Assembly (NCBI GenBank): GCA_031284085.1
Contig: JAITAM010000095.1
Span: 1-14,356, forward strand
Direction: 5' to 3'
DNA from: Spirochaetaceae bacterium
Lineage (GTDB): Bacteria > Spirochaetota > Spirochaetia > Treponematales > Breznakiellaceae
Length of the DNA stretch: 14,356 nt
Each line of letters opens with the position of its first letter. Positions within the stretch are counted from its first letter, which is position 1. Of this stretch, positions 6,803-14,244 are shown piece by piece. A model generated the notes under the pieces. It had not been told where the DNA came from. It was given only the letters and a program-made list of their open reading frames with translations, and ran no database searches. A program made the translations under genes and the position numbers.

Positions 6803-8203
6803 TTATTGTTTATTATACACAAAGGCTGAGACAGGATCCGCTCCGATAGACTGCCATTGTTCTCCAAGCAAACGCTCATTTCTTCCTACAATGACCAATC
6901 CCTTTTTCTTTAATTTTTCACACCAATCATCAATAAGTCTATCTTGTTCACCCGCTGGAACAATAGAAAGCATATCTCGTGCAAGAATAATATCTATATC
7001 CGGCAAATGATTATCGTGTAAAATATCATGATACTCAAACACGATGGCATCTTTAATGCTACGATCAAAGACATATCCATTGTTGTTTGCTTTTGTCACA
7101 AAATCTTTACAAAACTCCGGTATTTCATCCAAATTAAAAGTTGCAGTTGGCGCTGTTGATATTGCCATAATATCATTATCATTAGCCCAGATTTTTATTT
7201 GGACGTTAGGATAACGCAATTTTAAGATGCAAGCAAAAGAATATGTTTCATACCCTTTACCGCAACCTAAATTCCATATTTGAATAGTACTAGAAGATAT
7301 ATTCGGTAATATACTTTTTACCGCTCCTGCATATTCATTATCCCAAAATTTACTCGTAAACGGCGACTCAAAAGTCTTAAGAAATTCTGCTGCCTCTGCC
7401 GCATTTCGCGGTTGTAGTTGTGATTCTTTTCGTATCTCAGTCCATTCAGTAAAACGTTTGCGGAACCATTCATCATTATACCGGCTTGCATGGAAAGACT
7501 GAAGGGTGCGAACATTATCCTTAACCAAGGCAAGCATCGTTTCATCAATAGCCGGCACTTGTGGTGCTGCTGGTGCTAACGGTACCGATACCGCTACCGG
7601 TGCTTGTGGAATATCCGGCTGGGCTTGTGCAAAAGCTCTACCTTCAGTTACATCCGGAATAGGTGGTAGTTGTTGTTTTTTTGCATTCTCAGCCTTTTGA
7701 GAACTGAAAATACGCAATACATCGAGAATAATATATAAATCTCCATTTTTCTCAACGACACCACTAATATACTTAATATTGATATCACCAAAAATAGGAT
7801 GTGGTGGCTGTATCATTTCAGAATTGATACCAACCACCTTATCAATTTTGTCCACTATAGTACCATAGACCTTTTCTTCAATTCTGAGAATAAGCATATT
7901 TTCCAGATTATCTTTCTTTTTTTCAATCGCCATGTGAAAAAATGAACGAAGGTCTATGATAGGTATAATATCCCCTCGGAGGTTATACACTCCACGCACG
8001 TACGATTCTGCATTAGGCACATAAGTAAATTTATCCGCCTTAGCAATCTCCTTGACATTCATAATATCAACACCATAATCTTTTCCGGCAAGAGAAAAGG
8101 TTACCATCTTAAAATCGACTGTATCAGCCCGATCTTTTTGTTGCTGTATCTCTTCATTTGCGGCCATAGTCATAGCCGTTAAATCTTTGATTGCTGCTGC
8201 CAT
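6803..8203 (-). CDS. cheW: CheW / CheR-like fusion protein
   Basis: A 466-residue fusion. Residues about 31-168 form a CheW domain, the adaptor that links CheA to chemoreceptors (FKMVTFSLAGKDYGVDI, VYNLRGDIIPIIDLR, ending DVLRIFSS). A Pro/Ala-rich linker (about 171-220) leads to a CheR-like methyltransferase fold (about 222-466). Its SAM motif reads IWNLGCGKGYETYS, with the Rossmann part kept, but where CheR proteins have STGEEPYS the first Glu and the Pro are replaced; the later NDND resembles the ASDID strand. In the region that reads RNVxIYF in CheR, this protein has ARDMLSIV. The N-terminal CheR substrate-binding helices are poorly conserved. The domain is therefore probably not a normal receptor methyltransferase. 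A CheW-CheR-like fusion is known in T. denticola, where it is required for ordered receptor arrays. It is 12 nt behind cheA with AAGGGG before the ATG. Confidence 0.9.
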   Translation of the reverse strand: MAAAIKDLTAMTMAANEEIQQQKDRADTVDFKMVTFSLAGKDYGVDIMNVKEIAKADKFTYVPNAESYVRGVYNLRGDIIPIIDLRSFFHMAIEKKKDNLENMLILRIEEKVYGTIVDKIDKVVGINSEMIQPPHPIFGDINIKYISGVVEKNGDLYIILDVLRIFSSQKAENAKKQQLPPIPDVTEGRAFAQAQPDIPQAPVAVSVPLAPAAPQVPAIDETMLALVKDNVRTLQSFHASRYNDEWFRKRFTEWTEIRKESQLQPRNAAEAAEFLKTFESPFTSKFWDNEYAGAVKSILPNISSSTIQIWNLGCGKGYETYSFACILKLRYPNVQIKIWANDNDIMAISTAPTATFNLDEIPEFCKDFVTKANNNGYVFDRSIKDAIVFEYHDILHDNHLPDIDIILARDMLSIVPAGEQDRLIDDWCEKLKKKGLVIVGRNERLLGEQWQSIGADPVSAFVYNKQ

Positions 8204-8215
8204 AGAATCCCCTTT

Positions 8216-10627
8216 TTACAGAATCGATGCTTCACGAATTTGGCGTTGTTCCAATTCCTTTTTAAGGCCAAGTTCTAACAACTGTCCTACATCAATGATA
8301 AGAGAAACTGACCCATCTCCTAATATTGATGCACCGGCAATACCGGGAGAATTGGTGTACTGATCGCGCAAAGGCTTGATAACTACATCCTCTTCACCAA
8401 TAAGGCTATCTACCATAAAGCCCATCTTTTTTTCGGCCGTACCAACAATAACGATAAAATGATAATCTTGCTGTTCTTCGGTTTGTATACCGAAAAGCCG
8501 GTTAAGACGGAGCAGAGAAACAACATCGTTACGAATGTTGAATACTTCATAATTATCAATCATGCGTATATCTTCCGGTTTAAGACGGAGGCTTTCAATA
8601 ACACTTGTTATGGGTATTGAGTAAATTTCTGTGCCGACCCTGACCAATAACCCCTGAATAATAGCCAAAGTAAGTGGCAACTTAATAGTAAATTTGGTGC
8701 CTTTACCTTTTTCCGAGCTAACAGTAACCGTACCATTAAGTTTTTCTATTGATCGGCGCACTACATCAAGGCCGACACCCCGGCCGCTAATAGCGGTAAT
8801 GGTTTTTGCCGTAGAAAAACCGGGTTCAAAAATAAGACCGAAAGCTTCGGTATCGGTTAATACCTTGCTAGGATGGATAAGCCCACGATCAATGGCTTTT
8901 GTTTTAACAGCCTCGACATCAATCCCCTTACCATCATCTACGATCTCAATAACAATCATGTTACCTTCATTGGTAGCCTTGAGGAGAACCATACCCTCTT
9001 CCGGCTTACCAGCTTTTTTACGATCTTCTACCGATTCAATACCATGGTCAATGGAATTACGCACCGAGTGCATAATCGGATCTAATAGATCCTCAATGAC
9101 TGATTTATCGAGTTCTGTTTCTTCGCCTTCAATAATCAAGTTTATCTTTTTATTGAGAGTCTTGGATAGATCACGCACAAGTCGCGGAAACCGGCTGAAA
9201 ATCTGGCTGATAGGTACCATACGAATCCGCATTACACCTTCCTGCAGCTCACCGGTAATACGTCCAAGATTTTGAGATGTAGAGCGAAATTTACCTACAT
9301 TATTTTTAATTGATGCTTCAAACCCATCAAACAAAGAAAAAATATCACCGTACTGCTCACTCATTTCTTTGCGTATATCTTTAATAGAGCGTCCGTCTTG
9401 GATACTTTCTAGATAATCCGGCAGACTATCGAATAACGATTTAATTTTGTCTCTATAAGTCGATTCAAGACTGTGAAGCTCATTGAGCATTTCGCTAAAT
9501 TGGTTACTAATTTGATTGAAGGTTGCTTTGGTAATAACAGTTTCTGACACCAAATTAAGCAAATCATCAATGCGTTTTGAGTCAACACGTAGAATAGAAC
9601 CGGCTTCTTTTCCAGCTCTGGCGACAGCCGATGCTTTTACCTCTTGATGTTGTTCTGCAGCAGCCTCTGTAGCTGCTTCAGGTTTTGCTTGAGGAGCTTC
9701 TACTACCTTTTTCTGAACTGGTTGAGGGGCAGCCTGCGGCTTCTGTTGTGGAGCAGCCGGTGCCGGTGCGGGTGCAGATGCAGATGTTGGTGTCTGGGTA
9801 ATTTGTCCTAATTGTTCAATATTGACAATGTCAGCAGACAAAGTAACATCCGGTATAAGTACATACCGTTTTAAGGTTTCAGCATTATGTGTAGTAGCTA
9901 TGAAGTACTCTACTACCGGAAAGAAATTATCTTCGTAGAGTTGTTCAAAATCTGGTATCGTTTTGAGTATAACACCACAATCTTTTAAGGTGGCATATAC
10001 CTGTATACCACCAACAGTATTCATCAAAGAGGTTTCATCAAATTCTACAGAAATTCGCAAAATTGGTGTGCCACTGTCTACAGACTCACGCAGTTCCAAT
10101 ATATCATATTCGGATAAACTTGTAACGTTTGCTTTTGGCGCTTCCACTTTAGGTGGAGGCGCTGAAACAATAGCTGCCCGTTGTTGTGGTTTCGGTGGGG
10201 CTTTTACGTTGCTTTTTTTCCGGTTATTAGCCTCCGGTATGAGAATTGAAAGACGCTCCTCTATCTGATGAGTATCCTCATGATAAACGGAACCATCCAT
10301 GCGCTGCTGGAGCATTGCCTTGATAACATCTATAGCTGCAAGAAGAGTATCAACTACATCTTCATTGACAGCAAGTTGATCAGAGCGGATAGCATCCAAT
10401 ACATCCTCAACCAAGTGGGTAAAATGAGAAAGTTCCATCATCTCCACGGTCGCAGACCCGCCTTTTAGAGTATGAGCGGCACGAAAAATCTCATCAACCG
10501 CATCGCGGTTTGCTCCTTCATTCTCAAGAACCAAAATATTTTGTTCCAGTGTGTCAACTTGCATTTGCGCTTCACTGAAAAAGTCCTTGAGTAGTTCTTC
10601 GTTGTTAGGATCCAGATAATCACTCAT
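8216..10627 (-). CDS. cheA: Chemotaxis sensor histidine kinase CheA with elongated P3 domain
   Basis: The 803-residue kinase autophosphorylates and passes phosphate to CheY. P1 is at 1-130 with phospho-His52 in RAAHTLKGGSA. P2, the CheY/CheB docking domain, spans about 185-275 (ILRISVEFDETS onward). A Pro/Ala/Gln linker (about 278-340) leads to P3 at about 345-470, starting RVDSKRIDDLLNLVSE and ending VMRIRMVPI. That P3 is about 45 residues longer than the usual helical hairpin. P4 (470-650) shows the N box DPIMHSVRNSIDHGIE, DDGKGID and GRGVGLDVV. P5 (about 655-803) is CheW-like. I chose the ATG at 10627 because MSDYLDPNNEELL is a normal CheA start and a promoter lies upstream. An in-frame ATG at 10783, preceded by GAGG, would add 52 residues. 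The long P3 matches published T. denticola CheA. Confidence 0.95.
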   Translation of the reverse strand: MSDYLDPNNEELLKDFFSEAQMQVDTLEQNILVLENEGANRDAVDEIFRAAHTLKGGSATVEMMELSHFTHLVEDVLDAIRSDQLAVNEDVVDTLLAAIDVIKAMLQQRMDGSVYHEDTHQIEERLSILIPEANNRKKSNVKAPPKPQQRAAIVSAPPPKVEAPKANVTSLSEYDILELRESVDSGTPILRISVEFDETSLMNTVGGIQVYATLKDCGVILKTIPDFEQLYEDNFFPVVEYFIATTHNAETLKRYVLIPDVTLSADIVNIEQLGQITQTPTSASAPAPAPAAPQQKPQAAPQPVQKKVVEAPQAKPEAATEAAAEQHQEVKASAVARAGKEAGSILRVDSKRIDDLLNLVSETVITKATFNQISNQFSEMLNELHSLESTYRDKIKSLFDSLPDYLESIQDGRSIKDIRKEMSEQYGDIFSLFDGFEASIKNNVGKFRSTSQNLGRITGELQEGVMRIRMVPISQIFSRFPRLVRDLSKTLNKKINLIIEGEETELDKSVIEDLLDPIMHSVRNSIDHGIESVEDRKKAGKPEEGMVLLKATNEGNMIVIEIVDDGKGIDVEAVKTKAIDRGLIHPSKVLTDTEAFGLIFEPGFSTAKTITAISGRGVGLDVVRRSIEKLNGTVTVSSEKGKGTKFTIKLPLTLAIIQGLLVRVGTEIYSIPITSVIESLRLKPEDIRMIDNYEVFNIRNDVVSLLRLNRLFGIQTEEQQDYHFIVIVGTAEKKMGFMVDSLIGEEDVVIKPLRDQYTNSPGIAGASILGDGSVSLIIDVGQLLELGLKKELEQRQIREASIL

Positions 10628-10700
10628 TATGTCTTCTATTTTTATATAGAATTCGATATACGTCAAGAGGGTAAATTGCTTTTTATAGAAATTGTCGGCA

Positions 10701-10728
10701 ATTTTATAGATATAAACGTCTTTCTCAA
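10701..10728 (-). promoter_or_regulatory. Candidate promoter for the cheA operon
   Basis: TTGAGA (10723-10728) and TAAAAT (10701-10706), each with five of six consensus matches, are 16 nt apart on the minus strand. Start of transcription would be near 10694, giving a 5' UTR of about 65 nt before the ATG at 10627. A second, weaker TTGACG at 10661-10666 has a TATAAA only 14 nt away. This promoter lies within the longer in-frame reading frame from 10783, which argues for the downstream start. Confidence 0.5.
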
Positions 10729-10789
10729 AACCTTCAGACAAAACTGTGTCCACAAAATAAAGTAATTCAAAGCTGAAAAACATCGATCC

Positions 10790-11311
10790 TCACAGATTAC
10801 CTTTAGGAAGCCATATCTGTTCCCCAATCTTCCATTGATAGGAGAAACCTGATACACCACAGTCAAGAGGAGACACGATCATGTTTGCAAGAGAAGCTGC
10901 TCGAAAAAAGAAAGGAGAAATCGGCGGCGGATCAGACATAACATCACTGAGCGCGGTACACAACGTTATTGCCGGAAACTGTCGCGCTACTGTGCCGGCA
11001 GGAAAATCATCAAGCGCTACGATCGGCATCTCTAAAACCGGCCCAAATAGAGTGATGCCGGTATCAATAGAACAGTAGCCGGTTTTTGTCGCATAGATAC
11101 GTCCATCTCGGCTATTAGTACAGCTCAAAGCCCGAATAGTTTGCCCTAGCTTCTGTAATTCCGACTTGCTATAAGCTCGTGTAACAAGGACAATCGGCGC
11201 TACAAGCGGAAAAGCCCATGCACCTCGCACTTCCGCTGCAAAAAGCCGGCGGCGGTATTCGTGCATAAGAGGCGTAATGTTACGATGCGGAATAAGAACA
11301 ACGGAGCGCAT
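10790..11311 (-). CDS. Small uncharacterised protein between the TPR gene and cheA
   Basis: A 173-residue protein if the ATG at 11311 is used; an in-frame TTG at 11341 would make it 183 residues. Neither has a clear Shine-Dalgarno sequence. I do not recognise the family with confidence. It begins MRSVVLIPHRN and has a compact alternating hydrophobic/charged pattern with GAWAFPLVAPIVLV, RIYATKTGYCSIDTGITLFG and LEMPIVALDDFPAG; there is no signal peptide and no membrane segment. The opening faintly recalls LigT-like 2H phosphoesterases, but the two HxT motifs that define them are not present, so that name is not used. The stop lies only 6 nt before the alternative cheA start at 10783, and the gene follows the TPR gene by 90 nt, which suggests cotranscription with one or both. 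Confidence 0.7.
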   Translation of the reverse strand: MRSVVLIPHRNITPLMHEYRRRLFAAEVRGAWAFPLVAPIVLVTRAYSKSELQKLGQTIRALSCTNSRDGRIYATKTGYCSIDTGITLFGPVLEMPIVALDDFPAGTVARQFPAITLCTALSDVMSDPPPISPFFFRAASLANMIVSPLDCGVSGFSYQWKIGEQIWLPKGNL

Positions 11312-11401
11312 ACGAGAAGACAAGCTGAAGGCTGTGATCAAAGCTTTTGCAGGCGGTAACTGCAGATTGGCAAGCTTCTATCCATACGAGTATTTGCCGG
11401 C

Positions 11402-13366
11402 CTACCGCAATGTTCGCAGCAGACTGCGTAATTCCGGATCCCCGATAAGTTGTGGTTCAGGCGCCGGCTCAGGCGGTTGCGGGAGAACTTCATCGCCGCT
11501 GGTGATAAGATCAAAGAAGCCTATCCGGCTTACGCTACCTGCGGAAACTTCCTCATCGGCTTCAGTAATGGTAAATTTTCCCACTATATCTGCCGGCGCA
11601 TAAACAAGACCTATTCCTTCGTTGCGGACAAGCGTTTTTCCTCTTTTAACTATGTCGAACACATCACCAACCTTGACCCCGTCAACTTTGCCTTTATCAA
11701 TAAGTCCCTGCCCTTGCGAGTAGCGGATCAGTTCTATGCGCAGAGGAATAGCCGCGGCAATCGAATCAACTATAGCTCGTGCGGCGTTACGAAACCGGTC
11801 GTTACCGGTGCGGTAAGCATAAAAAGTGCCGGCAGAAGAGCCGGTTCTGGCAACAAAGAGATCGGCTTTGATGGCAATATCGCGCTCGCTCTCGGTAACC
11901 GTAATGGTTATGAAATAATCACAGTTAGCTTCCCGCGCCGCCCGGAAACCGGCGGAGAATGAAGGCTGGTGAAGTTCCAGATTCGCAGCCGCCATATTCC
12001 GGTTATGAATAAGCAATTCTTTTATGTACGAAGATACGGTTGCCCCCGCGTCCGCATGGTAAAAGCTCGATTGGGAAATAACTGAAAACACCGCCACAGT
12101 CCAATGGCGTTTCGCTAACTCTACCGGATTTACCTTCCAGCGCCGGTGCAGCGCATTTTCTAAAAGGGCATTGTAGGTCTCTATCGCATCGTTTATAGGT
12201 CTGTCCCCCATGCCCAAGTCCTGCAAAAAACGCAGCTCTTCCAAATACCGTGCCGGATACCCCTGAATACGCAAAAGGTCTGCATATTCAGTCCTATCTT
12301 TTGCATACGGGTTGAGCCTCAAACCGCGCCGGTATTCAAAAAGCGCTTGATCGATGAGGGTCTTTTTCCGGTATTCCCTCGCTCTATCAAAATGCCATGC
12401 TGCAGACACTGCACGCCGGCTGTCTTCTATAGGCGTATTGCTCAAGAGCAGCTCCTCAAGGCTGACACGGACAAATTCATCCTGCTGAATATCCAAAGCA
12501 GTTGTCAGAAGCTGCAAAGCTTCGGCGCTTCTCCCTAATTGGATAAAAGCCATGCTCTTGAGATACCATGCGTTTATGTCGCTGCGGTTTTTTGCAATGA
12601 TAGTATCGGCAATTCTACCGGCTTCCTCATAATCGCCCATCCGGTAGTGCAGTGAAGCTAAAAGACTTGAGCCGGGAATGTATTGCGGACGGTAAAAGAG
12701 CGCCTCTTCAACATATTCAAGAGCGCTTTTCAGATTGCCTGCATTGGACTCTAGGTAGGCGGCGTAGTAATAAACCCGATAATCGGCCGGGTGCTGATCC
12801 ATAGCACGCTTTATATACTGCTGCGCGCCATTTGCATCGCCTGTTGACCCGAGCACCAAGGCGAGCGATATGAGCAAGCGCCGATCGTCAGGGAAACGCT
12901 TAACGGCTTCTCTGTAGCGGGTAATTGCATCGCCGGAACGGCCTCTTGCAATATCGAGTTCCGCAGATGCGAACAAGGCTTCTTTATTGTACGGTTCACG
13001 GCTTAAAACTCCGCTCAGAACCGTATCGGCTGCATCAAGCTGCCCGAGCGCTATTAGAATAAAAGCTTCAAGATTGGCAAAGGACATATCGTTGCGAGAC
13101 AAGAAACGTGCCTTGCGTATCCAGATGAGCGATTGATCGAATTCCCCCAATGCGTAGTAACATTCAGCCAAAGCGCCCGTTGCCTGAGCGTGGGCGGCAT
13201 TGAGTCTGACACATTCGAGCAAAGCCTCTGTCGCTGTATACCAATCTTCATCAAGCATAGCCTCTTGCCCTTGTTCATAATACGATGCGGGGTTTGCTGG
13301 GGCAGGCGCAGCAGGAAGCAGGGTTAGTATAAAAAGCAGCGGCCAGACAATTAAAAACCGTTTCAT
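11402..13366 (-). CDS. Exported TPR protein with CsgG/FlgT-like C-terminal part
   Basis: A 654-residue envelope protein of unknown function. A signal peptide (Met-Lys-Arg, hydrophobic core, cleavage probably after APA at 22-24) precedes a row of about eight to nine TPR helix pairs (residues 28 to about 370, e.g. AECYYALGEFDQSLIWIRKA and SLHYRMGDYEEAG). Residues about 420-545 (TVAVFSVIS, DYFITITVTESERDI) look like the CsgG-type fold that binds curli/FlgT-like partners. Residues 546-628 (GLIDKGKVDGVKVGDVFDI, ending with a beta-barrel-like strand and SGD) resemble the C-terminal domain of FlgT, a flagellar basal-body protein. A Pro/Glu tail (628-640) follows. Resemblance is by pattern only. A TTGACA/TAAGAT promoter and an AAGGAG site support the ATG at 13366. 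Confidence 0.75.
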   Translation of the reverse strand: MKRFLIVWPLLFILTLLPAAPAPANPASYYEQGQEAMLDEDWYTATEALLECVRLNAAHAQATGALAECYYALGEFDQSLIWIRKARFLSRNDMSFANLEAFILIALGQLDAADTVLSGVLSREPYNKEALFASAELDIARGRSGDAITRYREAVKRFPDDRRLLISLALVLGSTGDANGAQQYIKRAMDQHPADYRVYYYAAYLESNAGNLKSALEYVEEALFYRPQYIPGSSLLASLHYRMGDYEEAGRIADTIIAKNRSDINAWYLKSMAFIQLGRSAEALQLLTTALDIQQDEFVRVSLEELLLSNTPIEDSRRAVSAAWHFDRAREYRKKTLIDQALFEYRRGLRLNPYAKDRTEYADLLRIQGYPARYLEELRFLQDLGMGDRPINDAIETYNALLENALHRRWKVNPVELAKRHWTVAVFSVISQSSFYHADAGATVSSYIKELLIHNRNMAAANLELHQPSFSAGFRAAREANCDYFITITVTESERDIAIKADLFVARTGSSAGTFYAYRTGNDRFRNAARAIVDSIAAAIPLRIELIRYSQGQGLIDKGKVDGVKVGDVFDIVKRGKTLVRNEGIGLVYAPADIVGKFTITEADEEVSAGSVSRIGFFDLITSGDEVLPQPPEPAPEPQLIGDPELRSLLRTLR

Positions 13367-13371
13367 GGTAA

Positions 13372-13377
13372 CTCCTT
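13372..13377 (-). promoter_or_regulatory. Ribosome binding site of the TPR gene
   Basis: AAGGAG with a 5-nt spacer before the ATG at 13366, one of the three strong Shine-Dalgarno sequences in the window. It sets the start of a gene whose signal peptide begins at exactly that codon. Confidence 0.75.
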
Positions 13378-13404
13378 ATAGTGTTCTTATCTCTTTTACA
13401 ATCA

Positions 13405-13433
13405 ATCTTATGTGTTCATATTTTTGTTGTCAA
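13405..13433 (-). promoter_or_regulatory. Sigma70-type promoter of the TPR gene
   Basis: TTGACA (13428-13433) and TAAGAT (13405-13410) are 17 nt apart on the minus strand. Transcription would begin near 13398, giving a leader of about 32 nt before the ATG at 13366. The 21-nt repeat array begins 18 nt upstream of the -35 box. This is the best promoter match in the window together with that of tRNA-Val. Confidence 0.7.
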
Positions 13434-13450
13434 CAGGTCATAACCGCCCG

Positions 13451-13555
13451 CATCAGGCACAGCCTGTTCCAAAGCAGCCGCAGGCTGTTTCTAAGCAGGC
13501 ACAGGCTGTTTCTAAGCAGGCACAGGCTGTTTCAAAGCAGCCGCAGGCTGTTTCA
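13451..13555. repeat. Tandem array of five 21-nt units with small dyads
   Basis: Five units of exactly 21 nt: 13451-13471 (degenerate), 13472-13492, 13493-13513, 13514-13534 and 13535-13555. Each is AAGCAG(G/C)C(A/G) followed by CAGGCTGTTTC(T/A). Units at 13472 and 13535 contain CAGCCGCAGGCTG, a perfect 5-bp inverted repeat with a 3-nt loop. Since 21 is a multiple of three, the array reads through in all three plus-strand frames with no sign of coding, so I treat it as non-coding. It lies upstream of the TPR promoter. Confidence 0.9.
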
Positions 13556-13614
13556 AAGGTTCTTGTATCGGGAGTGGAGTACGGCTTTTTGCCTGACAGC
13601 CACAGGCTGTCCCT

Positions 13615-14233
13615 AAGTTTTCGGCATTATATCAGAAGCGGCAGGCCAGCAGGCACAGGCTATCCCTAAGCTTCAGCATTATATTGGAAGCGGCAGGCTA
13701 GCAGGCGCAGACTGTTTCTAAGCTTCGGCATTGTATTGGAAGCGGCAGGCTAGCAGGCACAGACTGTCTCTAAGCTTTCAGCATTATATTGGAAGCGGCA
13801 GGCTAGCAGGCGCAGACTGTTTCTAAGCTTCGGCATTGTATTGGAAACGACAGGCCAGCAGCCACAGGTTGTCCCAAAGCTTCGGCATTGTATTGGAAAC
13901 GACAGGCCAGCAGCCACAGCCTGTCCCTAAGCTTCGGCACTGTATCAGAAACGACAGGCCAGCAGCTACAGGCTGTTTCAAAGCTTTCAGCATTATATTG
14001 GAAGCGGCAGGCCAGCAGACGCAGGCGTTCCTAAGCTTTCAGCATTATATTGGAAGCGACAGCCACAGCCTGTCCCTAAGCTTTGGCATTATATCAGAAG
14101 CGACAGGCTAGCAGGCACAGACTGTCTCTAAGCTTCGGCACTGTATTAGAAACGACAGGCTAGCAGGCGCAGACTGTTTCTAAGCTTCGGCATTGTATTG
14201 GAAGCGGCAGGCCAGCAGCCACAGGCTGTCCCT
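13615..14233. repeat. Tandem array of twelve ~52-nt composite units
   Basis: Twelve units, counted from AAGCTT or AAGTTT, measure 53, 52, 52, 53, 52, 52, 52, 52, 45, 52, 52 and 52 nt, which sum exactly to the 619 nt of the array. Each unit is AAGCTT(T)CGGCA, then TTGTATTGGAAGC, then GGCAGGCTAG, then CAGG(C/A)CACAGACTG-like bases and TCTCT. The last 18 nt correspond to the 21-nt unit without its AAG. Eleven of the twelve carry an AAGCTT at their start. Unit nine lacks about 7 nt. Units at 13825-14020 share a GAAACGACAGGCC variant, a sign of block duplication. No gene is supported inside. Confidence 0.92.
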
Positions 14234-14244
14234 AAGTTTTCGGC

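Noticed and set aside
8694..9275. A 193-codon open frame on the plus strand
   Set aside because: It lies entirely antisense to the well-supported cheA and is Ser/Arg/Ile-rich without any family character; it is a codon-bias shadow.
11312..11401. A hairpin between the TPR and small-protein genes (AAGCTTGC with GCAAAAGCTT)
   Set aside because: The arms are imperfect, the loop is long and no T-run follows; likely chance or a weak structure.
13365..14111. Plus-strand open frames across the arrays (e.g. 13412-13669, 13836-14111) that look like repeat proteins
   Set aside because: The 21-nt unit keeps all frames open by its length, and the 52-nt units shift frame each time. No start signal or non-repetitive domain supports coding.
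13451..14233. A CRISPR array
   Set aside because: There are no unique spacers: whole units repeat with near-identical sequence, units are tandem without separation, and no cas genes are present.
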